From DSNY01 sp040752195 (GTDB taxonomy: Bacteria; Pseudomonadota; Gammaproteobacteria; Burkholderiales; Burkholderiaceae_F), in assembly GCA_040752195.1 (NCBI GenBank), contig JBFMFC010000106.1:1-7261 (forward strand): 7,261 bases of DNA. Direction: 5' to 3'. Each line of letters begins with the position of its first letter. Within the stretch, counting starts at the first letter, position 1. The notes beneath the pieces are model-generated. The model searched no databases. It saw nothing but the letters and a program-made list of their open reading frames with translations, and was not told the origin of the DNA. Of the stretch, positions 6,731 to 7,261 are shown in pieces. The position numbers and the translations under genes are program-made.

Positions 6731-7141
6731 ATGACGCGCGAATCGCGGGCGAAGTGGCTGGCGGCGGCGACCGCCGCGCTGGTCATCGCGCTGTCGGCGC
6801 TGTTCGCGGCGCTGCGCAACCTGTCGCCGCTGCCGGCGCGCGCGCCGCAGTCGGCGGCCGCGCCGCCGGCCCCGGCGGTGGATCCTGCGCGCGTCGCCGC
6901 CGGGCGCGCCGCGTTCGAGCGGATGAACTGCGCGATGTGCCACGCGATCGCGGGCCGCGGCAACCCGAGCCATCCGCTCGACGGCGTGGGCGGCCGGCTC
7001 GACCGCGCGCAACTTCGCTCGTGGGCGCTCGGCGAAGGCGAAGCGGCGGCGCGGCTCGGCGGCATCGCGGCGATCAAGCAGCGCAACGCGGCCGATCCCG
7101 ACCTGGAGGCGCTGCTCGACTACCTGCAGCAGTTGCGCTGA
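6731..7141 (+). CDS. Membrane-anchored monohaem cytochrome c
   Basis: 136-residue c-type cytochrome. An N-terminal basic stretch and one hydrophobic helix (about 9-28) act as signal or anchor, followed by a Pro/Ala-rich linker (about 32-50) and a small haem domain facing the periplasm. The haem motif is CAMCH, with Cys67, Cys70 and His71 (bases 6929-6943). The C-terminal helix DLEALLDYLQQLR is typical of class I cytochromes c. There is no methionine after His71, so the usual distal ligand is missing. At the place where family members often show a Met-Pro pair the sequence reads AAIKQRN with Lys116; His81 is another possible ligand. The gene follows the reductase by 3 bp, which suggests co-translation and a role as its periplasmic electron partner (inference). 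The ribosome-binding site is weak. No second haem motif is present. Confidence 0.88.
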   Translation: MTRESRAKWLAAATAALVIALSALFAALRNLSPLPARAPQSAAAPPAPAVDPARVAAGRAAFERMNCAMCHAIAGRGNPSHPLDGVGGRLDRAQLRSWALGEGEAAARLGGIAAIKQRNAADPDLEALLDYLQQLR

Positions 7142-7146
7142 TCGGG

Positions 7147-7158
7147 CCGCGCGCGCGG
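7147..7158. repeat. 12-bp CG palindrome
   Basis: CCGCGCGCGCGG is its own reverse complement, 5 bp after the cytochrome stop and touching the following GATAAT box. Alternating CG is low complexity in this genome, so it may be chance. No T-run follows to make it a terminator. Confidence 0.3.
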
Positions 7159-7164
7159 GATAAT
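7159..7164 (+). promoter_or_regulatory. Possible -10 box (GATAAT) for the patatin gene
   Basis: GATAAT matches the -10 consensus at five of six positions in an otherwise GC-only gap and lies 32 bp before the TTG start. A -35 partner is not convincing: TTGCGC at 7133-7138 would leave a 20-bp spacer. It may give the phospholipase its own promoter apart from the reductase/cytochrome unit. Confidence 0.35.
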
Positions 7165-7186
7165 GGGCGCGCCGCCACGCAACCGC

Positions 7187-7192
7187 AGGAGG
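7187..7192 (+). promoter_or_regulatory. Consensus ribosome-binding site of the patatin gene
   Basis: AGGAGG, a perfect Shine-Dalgarno core, lies four bases before TTG 7197. No ATG or GTG at a suitable distance competes, so it determines the unusual TTG start. Confidence 0.75.
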
Positions 7193-7196
7193 CCCG

Positions 7197-7261
7197 TTGA
7201 CGCAAGCGCTGATCCCCGCGTCGCTCGTGCTGGGCAGCGGCGGCGCGCGCGGGCTCGCTCA
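7197..7261 (+). CDS. Patatin-like phospholipase, N-terminal fragment (TTG start, 3' end outside window)
   Basis: Only 21 codons are visible: (M)TQALIPASLVLGSGGARGLA. The string LVLGSGGARGLA (residues 10-21) contains the glycine-rich oxyanion-hole motif G-x-G-G-x-x-G (Gly13, Gly15, Gly16, Gly19) at the extreme N-terminus, as in bacterial RssA/neuropathy-target-esterase-type patatins that hydrolyse acyl esters of lipids. The nucleophile GxSxG motif and the catalytic Asp lie off-window, so activity cannot be judged. The TTG start is supported by a perfect AGGAGG. The 55-bp gap after the cytochrome gene, with its own -10-like box, leaves it open whether it belongs to the upstream operon. Confidence 0.75.
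   Translation, partial: MTQALIPASLVLGSGGARGLA

Noticed and set aside
5888..7200. Long overlapping open frames on both strands across the reductase and cytochrome genes (5890-7200 plus, 5888-7012 minus)
   Set aside because: Both are Arg/Ala-rich frame shadows; the plus-strand frames at 5375 and 6731 carry all recognised motifs.

Overview
This is a very GC-rich window (roughly 70% G+C by eye) in which almost every base is coding. Gene content and style suggest a proteobacterium, most plausibly a betaproteobacterium such as Burkholderiales or Rhodocyclales, but no rRNA or marker gene is present to fix this. I see no tRNA, rRNA, CRISPR array, insertion sequence or phage gene.

Layout. The left quarter (1-1817, minus strand) is the N-terminal two-thirds or so of a fused acyl-carrier-protein / fatty-acyl-AMP ligase (FAAL) that runs off the left edge. 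A 264-bp divergent intergenic region (1818-2081) holds a perfect 11-bp inverted repeat and a -10-like box. All remaining genes are on the plus strand: a long-form NfeD membrane serine protease (2082-3530), its usual partner slipin/stomatin (3533-4312), a tandem-domain universal stress protein (4337-5251), a gap with three back-to-back inverted repeats (5268-5343), a six-helix ferric-reductase/NADPH-oxidase-like flavohaem protein (5375-6727), a membrane-tethered monohaem cytochrome c (6731-7141), and the first 21 codons of a patatin-like phospholipase starting at TTG (7197 to the right edge).

How the genes may work together. NfeD and slipin overlap functionally: in an archaeal pair the NfeD protease cleaves the C-terminal hydrophobic end of its stomatin partner, and both belong to membrane quality control or microdomains. 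The ligase (acyl activation) and the patatin (acyl hydrolysis) add a lipid-metabolism flavour to both flanks, though co-function is inference. The reductase and cytochrome c are separated by only 3 bp and make a plausible electron path: cytosolic NAD(P)H to FAD, through two b haems, to a periplasm-facing haem c. The cytochrome has no methionine after its CxxCH motif, so its haem ligation is unusual. This reductase/cytochrome pair is the part of the window most worth following up. The rest are recognisable families in ordinary arrangements.
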